From Bacteroidales bacterium GP2 (GTDB lineage Bacteria > Bacteroidota > Bacteroidia > Bacteroidales > Muribaculaceae), in contig DAAJ01000054.1 in assembly GCA_001701115.1 (NCBI GenBank), positions 1-50,564 on the forward strand: a DNA stretch of 50,564 nt, given 5' to 3'. The notes below the pieces were generated by a model. The model was given only the letters and a program-made list of their open reading frames with translations. It was not told where the DNA came from and did not search any database. The number at the start of each line of letters is the position of its first letter. Within the stretch, counting starts at the first letter, position 1. Of the stretch, positions 23,959-31,487 are shown in pieces. The position numbers were made by a program, and so were the translations under genes.

Positions 23959-23990
23959 CTTATATCTTTTATCAGTTAAAAACGTGATGA

Positions 23991-24719
23991 TTATGAGTCT
24001 TCCTCATTATCTTTATACTTGTTCTTGTGAGTGCGTGCAGCCTCCTGCTGTTTGCCTTCAACAATTAAAACAATTTCACCTTTAGGAATGTTCTGGATAA
24101 AATACTCTTCAAGCTCACCAAGAGTTCCACGCACAGTGGTTTCATGAATCTTGGATATTTCACGCGACACCGATGCCCTCCTGTCCTTTCCGCAAGCCTC
24201 CCCGAGCTGTGCCAGTGTCTTGACAAGGCGCAACGGTGATTCATATATTATTAAGGTGTACGGGCTCTCTGCTATCTCAGCAATGCGTGTTGCTCTCCCC
24301 TTTTTCTGCGGCAGGAATCCTTCAAAGCAAAACCTGTCGCATGGCAACCCGCTGCTCACCAATGCAGGCACAAATGCTGTAGGTCCGGGAAGAGTTATTA
24401 CTTCAATGCCACGGTTCCTGCACTCTCGCGATAGCATGAATCCGGGATCTGAAATTCCCGGCGTCCCCGCGTCAGTCACTAATGCGATATTCTCGCCAGC
24501 TTCAATCCTGTCAGCAAACCCTGCAACAGTAGAATGCTCGTTGTGCATGTGATGTGAAGCAAGAGGAGTGGCAATGCCGAAATGCTTCATCAGCACTCCG
24601 CTTGTCCTCGTATCCTCCGCAAGGATAAGGTTGCAATTGCGCAGCACCTCAATGGCGCGAGGGCTCATGTCATTCAAATTCCCCACAGGAGTGGGAACCA
24701 TGTAAAGGATTCCCGGCAT
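23991..24719 (-). CDS. rsmI: 16S rRNA (cytidine-1402 2'-O) methyltransferase
   Basis: The 242-residue enzyme methylates C1402 in the ribosomal P site using S-adenosylmethionine. The tetrapyrrole-methylase fold is clear: LYMVPTPVGNLNDMSPRA (5-22), LILAEDTRTSGVLMKHFGI, SHHMHNEH, then ALVTDAGTPGISDPGF and the substrate part LPGPTAFVPALVSSGLP. The last residues (RTHKNKYKDNEEDS) are charged. The start codon comes one base after the stop of the acidic protein gene, so the two are translated together. Confidence 0.95.
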   Translation of the reverse strand: MPGILYMVPTPVGNLNDMSPRAIEVLRNCNLILAEDTRTSGVLMKHFGIATPLASHHMHNEHSTVAGFADRIEAGENIALVTDAGTPGISDPGFMLSRECRNRGIEVITLPGPTAFVPALVSSGLPCDRFCFEGFLPQKKGRATRIAEIAESPYTLIIYESPLRLVKTLAQLGEACGKDRRASVSREISKIHETTVRGTLGELEEYFIQNIPKGEIVLIVEGKQQEAARTHKNKYKDNEEDS

Positions 24720-24720
24720 T

Positions 24721-25407
24721 TCAGGAGAATTGCACGGAGATTATTTCAACAAATGCCTTCACATCCTCATTCTCAGGCTCAAGGCACAAGTCATTGTAAA
24801 GGTAATCCTCCACCTCATCCATCGTCTTCATTTCAGATATGATTTTGAGGGTTCCCTGAAATTCCTCATCGCTGTTGTCAAAAAGCGAACGGCGGAAACG
24901 GAATTTGTCATTCAGCGTGAAGGCTGGATTTTTCTTGCACAGAAAATCATTCAGCACCCCGGCGCCACCGTCATTATCATTCTTGGTCGCAGGATTCTCC
25001 ACAACAAACTCATCCTGAGGTTCCGCTTCTGGCTCTGCATCCTCCTCCTCTTCCATTTCAGCAGCTTCGGCAATTTCCTGCTCTTCAGCGGCTTCTTCTG
25101 TTTCACTGGCTGGTGACTCAGGCAAATCTATTTTTTCGTAAACAGATGTAAGAGTCTCCTCCTCTTCCTCCGCAGCAGCTACCGGTTCCGGCGCAACGGT
25201 TTCCTCGGCTACAATTTCAACCGGTGCTTTTGGTGCGGGGACTTCAACTGGTTCCGCGCCAAGGAGTTCATTAAATCGCGCTGCTTTGCGGCGAAGCATA
25301 TTTTTCACTTTCTCCGGAGTCATATCCTCGCGTTTTAGCATCAGCGTGATAAGTCCTTCCATTTCAAATGCCACCTCAAGCAGCTCCTCAAGATTATCTT
25401 TAGTCAT
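24721..25407 (-). CDS. Acidic hypothetical protein with ordered ends
   Basis: The 228-residue protein has a helical N-terminus (NLEELLEVAFEMEGLITLML, 5-24), an acidic low-complexity middle with long Glu/Ala runs (about 55-135), and a conserved-looking C-terminus (FTLNDKFRFRRSLFDNSDEE, then IISEMKTMDEVEDYL and DVKAFVEII). I recall similar C-terminal ends in Bacteroidota proteins without known role. The low-complexity part could vary between strains. It leads rsmI in an operon. A TACTTTTG element lies 22 nt upstream on the minus strand. Confidence 0.75.
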   Translation of the reverse strand: MTKDNLEELLEVAFEMEGLITLMLKREDMTPEKVKNMLRRKAARFNELLGAEPVEVPAPKAPVEIVAEETVAPEPVAAAEEEEETLTSVYEKIDLPESPASETEEAAEEQEIAEAAEMEEEEDAEPEAEPQDEFVVENPATKNDNDGGAGVLNDFLCKKNPAFTLNDKFRFRRSLFDNSDEEFQGTLKIISEMKTMDEVEDYLYNDLCLEPENEDVKAFVEIISVQFS

Positions 25408-25428
25408 GTTCTTTTCAATTTAATTCCA

Positions 25429-25436
25429 CAAAAGTA
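25429..25436 (-). promoter_or_regulatory. Possible -7 element of the acidic protein-rsmI operon
   Basis: TACTTTTG on the minus strand fits TAnnTTTG, 22 nt before the start codon. No TTTG is found at the right distance upstream. Confidence 0.4.
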
Positions 25437-25452
25437 TAGAAAAAATTTCAGC

Positions 25453-26814
25453 CTACTGTAGTTCCTCCGGTGCAAAAACAGATAGCAGCAGATTTTCAAT
25501 TTCTTTTTTGACTACTGCCCTGCCACATCTGAAATCATTAACCATTATCACCACCACATGGGTAGGCAATCCTTCTTCATCTACCTTATAGCCTGCATAG
25601 CAATGCACTCCTTTCATGCTGCCGCTTTTCAAAGCCAGCTTGCCTTCGAGCGAAGTATCAACCAGGAGCGACTTCAACGTTCCTTCCCTTCCGGCTTTCG
25701 GGAATAAGTTCACATAATCGGTTGCGTTATGATGCAAAGCCATCCAACCAAGCATGTCACCCATAAAATAAGGTGTCATCCTGTCGCGGCGCGAAAGCCC
25801 GCTTCCATCCTCAAGGTTTACAAATTCAGTATCTATTCCCCTGAGTTCCCATATTCTCATTTCACGTTCAACTGCATTTTCACGCGGTTCGCCGGGAGCA
25901 AGCAACCTCAAAGCGCCCTCAGCCATCATATTGTCGCTGCGGAACATAAGGCTGCGAAGCAAGTCCCTCAGTTCCGGGGAGTAATGGGTATAAATCGGGA
26001 AAACAGAATTTGACCTGCCACCAAGATCATCGCCTTTGATTACTATGCCGTCACGCTCAAGCGTCTCACCTATTTCATACAGCATTGTCGCATCAGGCGA
26101 CGGGTTAGCGAGAGCAACCTCCTGCCCTTTGCGGCGAACAGTGCCACGGGTCAGGAATACATCTGAACCACGTTTCCTGTCAACCTTCAACGCGCCTTTC
26201 ATCGGAGAATATTTCACTTTTAATGCCGGCACGACCGGAGTCGAAGTCTTTCCGGGAAAAGCAAGCGTGAATTTATTGTCCTTATAATTCGTTGCATAAT
26301 GTCCTGCGCCGTATGGAAATGCAAGGTCCTCCTCAACCCATCCTCCGGGCACAGCCTGGTCATGAAAGCCCCCTTTCTCTATAAGTATTTTACCGGTAAT
26401 TTCTGTGACACCCATGCGGTTAAGCGCACAGGAAATGCTATCGGCAAAACCTTTGTTTTCCGGGAAATACGAAGATTCTATTGTAGGGTCGCCGCACACT
26501 TTCACAACAAGATTCCCCTCTGCGACGCCATCTTTTACAGGTCCGGTGAAATAAACTTCTGTAGCATAACGAAACTCAGGCTTATGCTCTGCAAGCACCG
26601 ATGCCGCCGTCAAAGCTTTTGTTATGCTTGCCGGAATCATTTCCCGCTCACCGTTTATGTCAACAAGGACTTCGCCGGAAACTATATCTTCTATATATAT
26701 CCCTCCAACCGCAGGCGCAGGAACCTTAAAATCTACTCCAAACACATCTACGGCAACAAAGGCTATAAGCACCGTAGCTGTTATCTTTTTAAAAAACGCT
26801 TTATCTAACTTCAT
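25453..26814 (-). CDS. dacB: D-alanyl-D-alanine carboxypeptidase/endopeptidase (PBP4, S13)
   Basis: The 453-residue penicillin-binding protein trims and opens peptidoglycan cross-links in the periplasm. A signal segment (about 10-26) leads to the active-site motif SITK with Ser63 and Lys66; the second motif is SDN in MFRSDNMMAEG and the third KSG in LALKSGSMKGVHCYAGY, in the order and spacing of family S13. The inserted domain between motifs one and two (VVKVCGDPTIESSYF and on) is present. A -7 element ends 8 nt before the ATG, so the message is nearly leaderless. Confidence 0.93.
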   Translation of the reverse strand: MKLDKAFFKKITATVLIAFVAVDVFGVDFKVPAPAVGGIYIEDIVSGEVLVDINGEREMIPASITKALTAASVLAEHKPEFRYATEVYFTGPVKDGVAEGNLVVKVCGDPTIESSYFPENKGFADSISCALNRMGVTEITGKILIEKGGFHDQAVPGGWVEEDLAFPYGAGHYATNYKDNKFTLAFPGKTSTPVVPALKVKYSPMKGALKVDRKRGSDVFLTRGTVRRKGQEVALANPSPDATMLYEIGETLERDGIVIKGDDLGGRSNSVFPIYTHYSPELRDLLRSLMFRSDNMMAEGALRLLAPGEPRENAVEREMRIWELRGIDTEFVNLEDGSGLSRRDRMTPYFMGDMLGWMALHHNATDYVNLFPKAGREGTLKSLLVDTSLEGKLALKSGSMKGVHCYAGYKVDEEGLPTHVVVIMVNDFRCGRAVVKKEIENLLLSVFAPEELQ

Positions 26815-26821
26815 ATTGGTG

Positions 26822-26829
26822 CAAAATTA
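26822..26829 (-). promoter_or_regulatory. -7 element very close to the dacB start codon
   Basis: TAATTTTG on the minus strand is followed after 7 bases by ATG. If used, the leader is only a few nucleotides. The -33 position has no TTTG, so the call is moderate. Confidence 0.5.
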
Positions 26830-26934
26830 CAAAACAAAGGCTGTTTTTAGGAGAAAAATTCTCACTGTGCTACTTATTTAAGTATTTTTTATTAATTTCG
26901 CACACCAATTGAACGTTTGTGCAATCGAGCCCCA

Positions 26935-27522
26935 ATGGTACTTAAAACAAGAGAGAAACTTATAGAGGTAGCACGTCAACTGTTTGCCCACAAGGGAGTT
27001 GAGAACACAACGATGAACGACATCGCTGCCGCTTCCGACAAAGGGAGGCGCACAATCTACACCTATTTTAAAAATAAGCGTGAGATTTACAATGCGGTCA
27101 TCGAGCGTGAGAGCGAAAATATCCTTGAAAAGCTCCGCGAAGTGCAGCAGAGCAACTTGCCCCCGGCTGAAAAACTTGCTTTGGGACTGAAACGGCGCTT
27201 TGAAACCGTCACCCAGTTATCACAGAGGCAAGACACGATACGCAGCCTTTTTATCAGGGACTTCAGGAGGATAGAAAAAATCCGCAGGCTTGTGAGCGAA
27301 AAAGAAAAAGAAATCCTCCAGTCCATACTCAACGAAGGCATCGCATTGGAAAAATTTGACCCGGAGCAAGCTAAAAGATTGCCGGCTCTTGCAAAAGTGC
27401 TTTTCCAAGGCAATGATTATTTCAACATCAAAGCAGATGCCGAGGAGAGGGCTAATTCAGCTGAACTGATAGATGAAGCGGTCAATTATATTGTTAAAGG
27501 AATCCTAATTAGAAAAGACTGA
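26935..27522 (+). CDS. TetR-family transcriptional regulator
   Basis: The 195-residue protein has a TetR DNA-binding domain (5-52): TREKLIEVARQLFAHKGVEN, TTMNDIAAASDKGRRTIYTY and FKNKREIYNAVIE. The rest is the helical ligand and dimer domain. The ATG at 26935 is preferred to an upstream TTG at 26917 because the family starts a few residues before the first helix. The gene overlaps the next by one base (TGATG) and leads an operon with two fatty-acid synthesis genes, so it probably controls them and may sense an acyl compound. A near-consensus TAATTTCG lies at 26893-26900. Confidence 0.9.
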   Translation: MVLKTREKLIEVARQLFAHKGVENTTMNDIAAASDKGRRTIYTYFKNKREIYNAVIERESENILEKLREVQQSNLPPAEKLALGLKRRFETVTQLSQRQDTIRSLFIRDFRRIEKIRRLVSEKEKEILQSILNEGIALEKFDPEQAKRLPALAKVLFQGNDYFNIKADAEERANSAELIDEAVNYIVKGILIRKD

Positions 27523-28466
27523 TGTATATAAACGCAATCGGATGTTATGTGCCCGCAGGACGGGTTGACAATGACCATTTTTTGGAAGTGAACGGTTTGA
27601 CTGCTGACTGGATATTGAAGCGCACCGGCATTTCCACCCGCTCAAAAGCAGCACCCGGAGAAAGCCACAATTCCATGGGCTTGGATGCCATCGAGGCTGC
27701 ATTGCCATCTTTGCCTTACGACATAAAGGAGGTAAACCTCATCGTTTCGGCTGCATATTCTGTTTACGACACTGTTGCGACTCTCGCACACGAAGCACAG
27801 AAAAAATATGACATTGACGGCGCAAAAGCTGTCTATGCATCTTCAGCCTGTTCCTCGTTTGTCAACGGTCTTGAAATAATTGAAGGATATTTCGCCATGG
27901 GAAAAGCCGACAAGGCTCTGCTTATATGCTCTGAACACAATACGTATTACTCCAATGAAACCGACCCTAAGTGCGGTCATCTATGGGGCGACGGTGCTGT
28001 GGCGATGTTCGTGTCAAAAGACCGTGTGAGCGAAAACGACATCAAAATCTCCCACATCTACACCTGCGGGCTCGGCAATATCAGCAAAGGACCGGAAGGT
28101 GTGAAACTGCGTCCTAAAGAGGACGGCATAACCATGCCGGACGGGCGCGACGTGTTCATCCATGCTTGCAAATACATGATTGAGGCGCTGGACCAGGTTA
28201 CTTCACCGGACAATATCACTCCCGCCGACCTCACATATATCATCACCCACCAGGCAAACAAGAGGATTGTCGCACAGGTTGCACACCAGCTTGGGCTCGG
28301 CGAAGAGAAATTCCTCAACAACATAGAAGAACTCGGCAACACCGGCTCTGCTTCTGCCGCTATCGTGCTGGCGCAAAACCTTGACAAATTCAAAAAGGGC
28401 GACAAGGTTGGCTTGACCGTGTTTGGCGGAGGCTACTCCTGTGGTGCATTTACCATCGAATTTTAA
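27522..28466 (+). CDS. Beta-ketoacyl-ACP synthase III family protein
   Basis: The 314-residue thiolase-fold enzyme has the KASIII catalytic triad Cys110 (YASSACSSFVNG), His243 (ITHQANKRI) and Asn273 (LGNTGSASA), and ends with FGGGYSCGAFTIEF. KASIII joins acetyl-CoA to malonyl-ACP to start fatty-acid chains. The sequence differs from the usual FabH by a short N-terminus and HLWGDGAVAM in place of FGDGAGA, so it may use another starter or serve a special lipid; I leave the symbol open. It overlaps the TetR gene by one base and precedes FabG by 18 nt. Confidence 0.88.
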   Translation: MYINAIGCYVPAGRVDNDHFLEVNGLTADWILKRTGISTRSKAAPGESHNSMGLDAIEAALPSLPYDIKEVNLIVSAAYSVYDTVATLAHEAQKKYDIDGAKAVYASSACSSFVNGLEIIEGYFAMGKADKALLICSEHNTYYSNETDPKCGHLWGDGAVAMFVSKDRVSENDIKISHIYTCGLGNISKGPEGVKLRPKEDGITMPDGRDVFIHACKYMIEALDQVTSPDNITPADLTYIITHQANKRIVAQVAHQLGLGEEKFLNNIEELGNTGSASAAIVLAQNLDKFKKGDKVGLTVFGGGYSCGAFTIEF

Positions 28467-28484
28467 CCGTAACTAATTATAATT

Positions 28485-29231
28485 ATGAAATTACTTGAAG
28501 GAAAAACCGCACTTATCACCGGTGCGGCTCGTGGAATCGGCAAGGCACTTGCAGTGCGTTTTGCCAAAGAAGGTGCTAACATCGCATTTACTGACCTCGT
28601 GATAGATGAAAACGGCAAAGCAACCGAAGAGGAAATTGCCGCTCTTGGAGTAAAAGTCAAAGGCTATGCTTCAAATGCTGCTGACTTCGAGCAGACAAAA
28701 GAGGTGGTTGAAGCTGTCAAGAACGACTTCGGCACCATTGACATCCTCGTTAACAATGCCGGCATCACAAAAGATGGTCTTATGATGCGCATGACAGAGC
28801 AGCAGTGGGATGCAGTAATCAATGTAAACCTCAAGAGCGCGTTCAACTTTATCCACGCTGTTCTCCCCATCATGATGCGCCAGCGTTCAGGCAGCATCAT
28901 CAATATGGCAAGCGTTGTAGGTGTTCACGGCAATGCCGGTCAGAGCAACTATGCTGCATCAAAAGCAGGTCTTATCGCCTTAGCAAAGAGCATTGCCCAG
29001 GAAGTTGGTTCAAGAGGCATCCGCGCAAACGCTATCGCACCCGGATTCATCGAAACAGCTATGACAGCTGCGCTTCCGGACAACATCAGAGCTGAATGGG
29101 TTCAGAAAATTCCCCTTCGCAGAGGTGGAAAGCCCGAAGATATCGCAGATGTGGCTACATTCCTTGCATCCGATATGTCAAGCTACGTTACCGGTCAGGT
29201 TATTCAGGTTGACGGCGGCATGAATATGTAA
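28485..29231 (+). CDS. fabG: 3-oxoacyl-[ACP] reductase
   Basis: The 248-residue short-chain dehydrogenase reduces 3-oxoacyl-ACP with NADPH. It has the cofactor motif TGAARGIG (12-19), NNAG (90-93), Asn114, Ser143, and the catalytic Tyr156 and Lys160 in SNYAASKAG; the end ASDMSSYVTGQVIQVDGGMNM is typical of FabG. It is the last gene of the TetR-KASIII operon and is followed by a terminator. It could be the only FabG of the cell or a second one for a special lipid. Confidence 0.92.
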   Translation: MKLLEGKTALITGAARGIGKALAVRFAKEGANIAFTDLVIDENGKATEEEIAALGVKVKGYASNAADFEQTKEVVEAVKNDFGTIDILVNNAGITKDGLMMRMTEQQWDAVINVNLKSAFNFIHAVLPIMMRQRSGSIINMASVVGVHGNAGQSNYAASKAGLIALAKSIAQEVGSRGIRANAIAPGFIETAMTAALPDNIRAEWVQKIPLRRGGKPEDIADVATFLASDMSSYVTGQVIQVDGGMNM

Positions 29232-29255
29232 TCAAACCGCTAATTAACGCTTTTT

Positions 29256-29298
29256 AATCTCACGTTGAGCCATGTGCGCAGCGTGAGATTTGTTTTTT
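29256..29298 (+). terminator. Terminator after fabG
   Basis: AATCTCACG (29256-29264) pairs exactly with CGTGAGATT (29282-29290); TGTTTTTT follows. The T-rich tail contains the -33 box of the next promoter. Confidence 0.85.
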
Positions 29299-29320
29299 GG
29301 ACGGAATGTGCGTACCTTTG
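29289..29320 (+). promoter_or_regulatory. Promoter of the DUF4290-rimM operon
   Basis: TTTG at 29289-29292, a 20-nt spacer and TACCTTTG at 29313-29320. It overlaps the upstream terminator. The start codon follows 17 nt after the -7 box. Confidence 0.85.
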
Positions 29321-29336
29321 AAAAAAATTTCAGCAG

Positions 29337-29927
29337 ATGTTAAACTATAACACTCAGCAAAAGAAACTCATTCTGCCCGAATATGGCAGAAACATACAGC
29401 AAATGGTCGACCATTGCCTCACCCTCAAGGACAAGGATGAACGCACCCGTTGCGCACGCACTATTGTCGCAACTATGGCAAACCTTTTCCCGGAGCTTCG
29501 TGAAGGTGAAGACAACAAGAGGAAACTTTGGGACCATCTCGCTATTATGTCCGATTTCAAGCTTGACATTGACTATCCTTGCGAGATAATCAAACCCGAC
29601 AACCTCAATACCCTCCCGGAGAAAGTGCCTTACACCCTGAATAATATCCGTTTCCGCCATTACGGCAAGTCTCTTGAAAGGATGGTTGACAAGGCTGCGG
29701 AAATGGAAGAAGGAGAAGAGCGCACTGAACTCTGCCGCTTGATTGCCAACCACATGAAGAAGATGATGCTTGCAGTCAACAAGGACGGCGTGGATGACTC
29801 CAAGATTTTCAAGGACCTTGCGGAAATATCAAGGGGAAGAATCCTGCTTAACCCGGAGATGATGCACCTTCATGAGTTCAAAGTTGCCGCACCAGCCGCA
29901 ACCGGTAAAAAGAAAAAGAAAAAATAG
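29337..29927 (+). CDS. DUF4290 family protein
   Basis: The 196-residue protein matches DUF4290, a family found only in Bacteroidota as far as I know: LNYNTQQKKLILPEYGRNIQ at the start, then MVDHCLTLKDKDERTRCARTIV, FPELREGEDNKRKLWDHLA, and a second half with NNIRFRHYGKSLERMV. It ends in a run of lysines (GKKKKKK), so it may touch nucleic acid. The role is unknown; it is often next to rimM or murA, as here. The stop overlaps the rimM start by one base. Confidence 0.9.
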   Translation: MLNYNTQQKKLILPEYGRNIQQMVDHCLTLKDKDERTRCARTIVATMANLFPELREGEDNKRKLWDHLAIMSDFKLDIDYPCEIIKPDNLNTLPEKVPYTLNNIRFRHYGKSLERMVDKAAEMEEGEERTELCRLIANHMKKMMLAVNKDGVDDSKIFKDLAEISRGRILLNPEMMHLHEFKVAAPAATGKKKKKK

Positions 29928-30445
29928 TGATTGCAGCTAAAGAGATAACCGAAATAGGCAATTTCCTCAAACCACACGGCATCAAAGGTGAGATTGCAGC
30001 GGAAATGGACATTGAATGCGATGACATTTTGTCCCTTTCATGCATTATTTGTGACATGGAGGGAATATATGTGCCTTTTTTCATCGAGTCTGTACGCTCC
30101 AAAGGGCGTGACACCGTTTTGCTTACCATAGACGGAATAACGGATGAAAAACAAGCATCGGCATTCAACGGCAAGGCAATATATGCCAAAGCCGATGAAA
30201 TCTCACTGCCTGAGGAGAGCGACGGGCTATATGTGACCGACATGGCTGGATTTACAATCATTACCACTGAAGGTGAAACCGTCGGCACCATTGACCTTAT
30301 TGACGATTCCACTGCAAATATTCTGTTTATAACCCAAACCCCGGAAGGAAATACCGTCTACATCCCGGCTGCCGAAGAATTTATAAAGAGCCTGGATTTG
30401 GAAAACAAAACCCTTGTGATGGATTTACCTGAAGGACTATTGTAA
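29927..30445 (+). CDS. rimM: Ribosome maturation factor RimM
   Basis: The 172-residue protein helps assemble the 30S head with protein S19. The N-terminal RimM barrel begins IGNFLKPHGIKGEIAAEMDI (10-29); the C-terminal PRC barrel includes GLYVTDMAGFTIITTEGETV and ends VYIPAAEEFIKSLDLENKTL followed by VMDLPEGLL. The start is a GTG at 29927 that shares its first base with the TAG stop before it (TAGTG). The length is normal. Confidence 0.92.
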   Translation: MIAAKEITEIGNFLKPHGIKGEIAAEMDIECDDILSLSCIICDMEGIYVPFFIESVRSKGRDTVLLTIDGITDEKQASAFNGKAIYAKADEISLPEESDGLYVTDMAGFTIITTEGETVGTIDLIDDSTANILFITQTPEGNTVYIPAAEEFIKSLDLENKTLVMDLPEGLL

Positions 30446-30450
30446 AAAAT

Positions 30451-30765
30451 ATGAGCACATTTGAAGAAGATGCAGCCATTAAGGCTATAAGGCAGGCACT
30501 CCCCGAAGGCAAAGCCGATACATACACCGATGACCAGATTCTCAATATCATAGACATGATTTGGGATTTCTATGAGGAAAACGGGCTGTTGGAAATTGAC
30601 GATGACGAGGAAATTGAAGAAACCGCATTGTTTGATGATCTTCTCCGCTACACCCGCAAGATGCTCCAGAAAGACAAGCAGAGCGGCATTGCCCCTGAAG
30701 ATGTGGAAACAATAGTGCGCGCTGAAATAGATTATGAAAACTCGCTTGATTCACTCGCCGACTAA
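30451..30765 (+). CDS. Acidic conserved hypothetical protein
   Basis: The 104-residue protein is strongly acidic (LEIDDDEEIEETALFDDLL in the middle) and mostly helical, with YTDDQILNIIDMIWDFYEEN before it and GIAPEDVETIVRAEIDYENS after it. I know no function. It starts 5 nt after rimM and is followed by the OmpA-like gene, so it belongs to the operon. No signal peptide is seen. Confidence 0.75.
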   Translation: MSTFEEDAAIKAIRQALPEGKADTYTDDQILNIIDMIWDFYEENGLLEIDDDEEIEETALFDDLLRYTRKMLQKDKQSGIAPEDVETIVRAEIDYENSLDSLAD

Positions 30766-30783
30766 AGCGTAGACAATACAGAT

Positions 30784-31425
30784 ATGCCAAAATCCCTCCT
30801 TATATCCTGTCTTATCGTCATGGCATGTTCACTTTGTGGCATGGCGCAGGCTTATGTCGACCCATATAAAGGTTACTCCGAAGAAACCTTTATGGATATG
30901 GACTTCATACCCAACCTTGCTACTCCTATAGTAGGGCAAAAAGAGAAACCAGCTGTCAGGAAAGCTGTGCAGGTAGCCGCAAATTCCTTGAAAGGCAAGT
31001 TTACCGTAGACCTGATGCGCGAGGATGAAGTCTTTGTGGCAACAGTGCTTACCGATGATCTCTTCATGCCAAACGACACACTCATGACAGAGGATGCGGA
31101 TGCCGTGCTTCTGCCGCTCCTGCCCCCGATGAAAGACCCTATGGCATACAAGATTGTCATTGCCGTGCATACCGATGACACCGGCTCGGAAACATACCGC
31201 GACAATTTGTCTACAGCAAGGCTTAATTCGGTGTACGACTGGTTTATAACCAAAATAGATGAGGGCGTTTTAAGCGAAAAACTCATGATTATCCCTTTTG
31301 CAATGGGCGGTTCGATGCCTCTCGTAGCCAACACTTCGAGGGAAAACAGGAGAGAGAACCGACGGTTGGAGGTGTACTTCATACCGGGACCGGCATTAAT
31401 AACGGCAGCCCACAACTCCAAATGA
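30784..31425 (+). CDS. Secreted OmpA-like domain protein
   Basis: The 213-residue protein has a signal peptide (1-23, cut after AQA) and, from about 75 on, an OmpA/MotB-like domain: MAYKIVIAVHTDDTGSETYR, LSTARLNSVYDWFITK and the late ENRRENRRLEVYFIPG. The key pattern differs from typical OmpA: the usual NxxLSxxRAxxV is DNLSTARLNSVYD and the peptidoglycan-binding Asp and Arg appear as T-D-D-T-G and E-N-R-R-L. It probably binds the cell wall from the periplasm. It follows the acidic protein by 18 nt. Confidence 0.75.
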   Translation: MPKSLLISCLIVMACSLCGMAQAYVDPYKGYSEETFMDMDFIPNLATPIVGQKEKPAVRKAVQVAANSLKGKFTVDLMREDEVFVATVLTDDLFMPNDTLMTEDADAVLLPLLPPMKDPMAYKIVIAVHTDDTGSETYRDNLSTARLNSVYDWFITKIDEGVLSEKLMIIPFAMGGSMPLVANTSRENRRENRRLEVYFIPGPALITAAHNSK

Positions 31426-31447
31426 TTCAAATCATTAAAATAAATCG

Positions 31448-31455
31448 TAAATTTG
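31448..31455 (+). promoter_or_regulatory. Possible -7 element of proS
   Basis: TAAATTTG fits TAnnTTTG and lies 32 nt before the proS ATG. No -33 TTTG is present at 19-21 nt, so proS may also be read from upstream. Confidence 0.45.
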
Positions 31456-31487
31456 TAACCACAAACTGAAAATATATACCAATCAAT

